Shown here in pieces: positions 62,072-64,000 of a DNA stretch of 64,000 bases. The stretch is taken from positions 682,001 to 746,000 of the forward strand of contig JAUPSS010000010.1 in assembly GCA_040285825.1 (NCBI GenBank). Direction: 5' to 3'. The position numbers and the translations under genes were made by a program. Position 1 is the first letter of the stretch. Every line of letters begins with the position of its first letter. The notes beneath the pieces were generated by a model, which saw only the letters and a program-made list of their open reading frames with translations, searched no databases and was not told where the DNA came from. This stretch comes from Eukaryota sp. TZLM1-RC (Eukaryota > Metamonada: BaSk clade).

Positions 62072-62202
62072 TATGATCTGAAATGCATTGTTCTTTGTGG
62101 TTGAGTTGTAGGATTAGTATTAGTTTGCAAAAATAAACATGTTTTATTCATAATGATTTGACAATGTCAGAAGGTAACAGCACTTTATAGGCTAAAAAAT
62201 AC

Positions 62203-62246
62203 ACCACCATGTGGACCACGCGGTGGCACATGGTGGTCCGCGTGGT
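62203..62246. repeat. interleaved palindromes of the MITE right end
   Basis: Order A-B-A'-B': ACCACCATGTG, GACCACGCGG, then CACATGGTGGT (complement of A) and CCGCGTGGTC (complement of B). The two hairpins overlap, so only one can form at a time, or both as a pseudoknot. Confidence 0.75.
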
Positions 62247-62498
62247 CAAAATTCCGAATATTGGAACTAATTCTCCTCATTTTGACATATGCACATCCTT
62301 TATATCACTTGTGCCACAGAACATTCATAAGAATTGACCTTGAAATATGTGAATACAGATAAAACTTGGTCGTTAGACATCAACGGCAAGTTGCGGGGAA
62401 ACAACAAGATGTTGATGAAAGAACAGCAGAAACTGTATAGAAACATGATACTAATGTTGAAGAGTATCAAGACAATCCACTGGTCTCTTTGACGCTCA

Positions 62499-63347
62499 AT
62501 GCCACTACTACTAACCATCATTCTGATACTTTCACCAATTGCGTCAACTGAAATAGTGTTGCCACCTCGATGTCACATGAATACCGAAATAAACACAATA
62601 TGCGCCATTGAGATTAGCAAGCTTCATCCTACCCAATTTAGTGTGGGAGAATGGCAGGTGTACTGTGAGATTGAGGATATTCATAACTATTGGTCCTCAT
62701 GTTCCGATATTGTCACTCTCTATAAACAAATCAACCCACCAGTGGTACTGTTGAATGATTCATTCTATGTTCTAGATAATCACCATTTTCTACGAAGTCT
62801 TTATGAGATCAACAACACCGAGCCAATCAACTGTCCTCTTCTATTTGGAAAAGATCCTGGAGAGAGGTTCGTCTTTGTGAAGTTGGTGGGGCGTTATGGG
62901 AAGCAGTTTTGTGCAGAGGAGCAATTTTTCGAGCATATGCTATCCAAACATCATCTCTTTCCATATCATCGAGGCATGCACGTTCCACCAGCATTGCTCC
63001 CAAGCGCCATTGCTGATCTACGAGATGATCATTACCGGTCACTGGCCTTTATTGTAAGACAGTTTGGTGGTTTCTCTCCTCAGCAAGCCAAAAATGTTTA
63101 TTATGCAGAATTTAGGTGGGCTCAGTTTTTTAGAGAGCGTTTGAAATTACCAAAGAACTTCGTCCCAGTAAAACATTATCAGATTGTATTGGCAGCTTTG
63201 GAGCTTGCACATAGTTCAGCAGCATCTTGGTTGCCTGGTTACACGAGGGAAAGATTCCCACCAGGTCAGACATGTTGCAAAGTGTTAAGAGAATTGCAGC
63301 CTATAGTTGAAGCACACATGTTGAAGAAAGCATCCAATGTAAAATAA
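62499..63347 (+). CDS. secreted ParB-like (ParBc_2) protein, probable bacterial origin
   Basis: 282 codons, ATG to TAA. Signal peptide MPLLLTIILILSPIAS. The body matches the ParBc_2 pattern (putative ParB-like nuclease domain): KLHPTQFSVGEWQV (about 41-54), a PPVVLLNDSFYVLDNHHFLRSL core (Asp93, His95, His96), and a C-terminal helical part DLRDDHYRSLAFIVRQFGGFS…FAEFRWAQFF-like. In bacteria these are often secreted or lipoprotein-like single-domain proteins of unknown biochemistry. Extra cysteines (C25, C35, C56, C68) fit oxidising extracellular folding. No intron. Base composition resembles neighbouring genes, so any transfer is not recent. Confidence 0.75.
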   Translation: MPLLLTIILILSPIASTEIVLPPRCHMNTEINTICAIEISKLHPTQFSVGEWQVYCEIEDIHNYWSSCSDIVTLYKQINPPVVLLNDSFYVLDNHHFLRSLYEINNTEPINCPLLFGKDPGERFVFVKLVGRYGKQFCAEEQFFEHMLSKHHLFPYHRGMHVPPALLPSAIADLRDDHYRSLAFIVRQFGGFSPQQAKNVYYAEFRWAQFFRERLKLPKNFVPVKHYQIVLAALELAHSSAASWLPGYTRERFPPGQTCCKVLRELQPIVEAHMLKKASNVK

Positions 63348-63779
63348 ATAGATTGATTTGTACATGAATCTAGAACGAAGAAACCCTGATTTGTTGTTGA
63401 ATTTCTTGTGTGGCAACACGAAGCAAATTAGGATTAAATTGTGAGCGGAACCATTTTATACCAAGAGCATGAGTTAACTCAAACCAAAATTGAGAGTGTT
63501 GTCAAATTAACTTCTTGGAATATTCAAAAATGATAAACAAATTGTGTAGAGATGTCAATCACTTGATTATTGTTCAAGTAATTCTCAATTACTTTCCAAA
63601 GCGAGTAAAAGTATTAATCGTAGGTATCTCACTAGTGAGTACCTTGGTATATAAGAATAGCAAACAATAAAATTACCTTTATCCTAACCCGGTTTACATT
63701 ATACATAAGTCACAGCTAGCATAATGCCTAACTACAGCATAATCACAGAATTATGTAAAGTATTTGGGTTATAATGAAC
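63348..63779. other. intergenic, nothing recognised
   Basis: AT-rich; no feature seen. Confidence 0.4.
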
Positions 63780-64000
63780 TAAAATAGATTCGTTTTATTA
63801 AACTACAATCTCTAGTAAAATGAACTCAGAACTAATAAATCGAACTTCGATGAACCAAGATTTTCTCTACAAAAACATGATTGGCTTCTGTTTTAACCAT
63901 TGATACTCTTATTCGATATAAGAACTGAGATGATGTATATTGAACTCAATCTGTAAGCACCACAAAATAACATCAAATCTCTTCTGATGCTTTTGTTATA
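63780..64000 (-). pseudogene. family-B retrotransposon 3' relic, cut by the window end
   Basis: The minus strand shows the 3' UTR and last codons (…FVEKILVH-like near 63855-63875), then LRIRVS and a decayed RFDVILWCLQIEFN, equivalent to RFDIFLWRSRIQFA. It is more diverged than the 14-16 kb copy and probably continues beyond 64000. Confidence 0.7.

Larger units (their letters stand above)
61665..62263. mobile_element. hAT-like non-autonomous DNA transposon (MITE)
   Basis: 599 bp. Terminal inverted repeats CAGTGTTCGGA (61665-61675) and TCCGAATATTG (62253-62263, i.e. CAATATTCGGA reversed) match at 9 of 11. The flanks carry an 8-bp target duplication with one mismatch: GTACTAAT (61657-61664) and GAACTAAT (62264-62271). 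CAGTG ends with an 8-bp duplication are hAT features. Dense subterminal CCACCATGTGG / GGACCACGYGG repeats at 61676-61765 and 62203-62246 could be transposase binding sites. No transposase is encoded. One acidic 62-codon ORF (61883-62071) lies inside, of unknown meaning. Confidence 0.7.

Overview
This window is nuclear DNA of an AT-rich microbial eukaryote, very probably a flagellated protist. It carries core eukaryotic genes (a four-gene core histone cluster, PRMT1-type arginine methyltransferase, Nup93/Nic96, a PHD/CFP1-like protein, an IKS-type kinase) and a CFAP45-type ciliary doublet protein. TAA, TAG and TGA all end recognisable genes, so the code looks standard. Six introns can be placed by protein continuity. 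All are 28-35 nt long and all end in the same 10-nt pattern, Y-T-H-A-Y-N-N-N-A-G, in which branch point and 3' splice site are fused. That style resembles metamonad introns such as those of Giardia and Trichomonas, but I do not claim a lineage.

Layout. 1-13.2 kb is mostly retrotransposon wreckage: RLE-type non-LTR elements in at least two main families (called A and B here), a miniature LTR element with 135-bp LTRs, and a three-deep nest of insertions around one nearly full-length element at 8393-11825. 13.3-26.9 kb is gene-rich on the plus strand: PH-domain protein, beta-grasp protein, a decayed Fanzor/TnpB-like gene, CFP1-like PHD protein, Nup93, an LRMDA-like LRR protein and an S28 peptidase. 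27-33.2 kb holds retroelement relics, a tRNA-Gly, a degraded unknown gene and an anomalous GC-rich block. 33.3-39.6 kb has PRMT1, a cyclin-like protein, a FRAG1/DRAM-like membrane protein and another membrane protein that ends beside an interstitial telomere-type repeat. 39.6-45.4 kb is again relics, including RCC1/LRR fragments and a second nested retroelement complex. 45.5-57.9 kb has the IKS-like kinase, a two-exon orphan, a second tRNA-Gly, CFAP45 and the histones H2A(X), H2B, H3 and H4. 59-64 kb has another family-A copy, an orphan gene, a hAT-like MITE and a secreted ParB-like (ParBc_2) protein of probable bacterial origin.

Functional links. Several genes belong to chromatin work: histones, PRMT1 (which methylates H4R3 in other eukaryotes) and the CFP1/Spp1-like PHD protein (H3K4 methylation complex). 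All four histone genes end in a near-identical 16-nt hairpin with the geometry of the metazoan SLBP hairpin (6-bp stem, 4-nt loop, top U-A pair, loop ending UC), and H3 and H4 share an upstream motif. Most of the non-genic space derives from RLE retroelements, several with readable target-site duplications, so the insertion order can be reconstructed locally.
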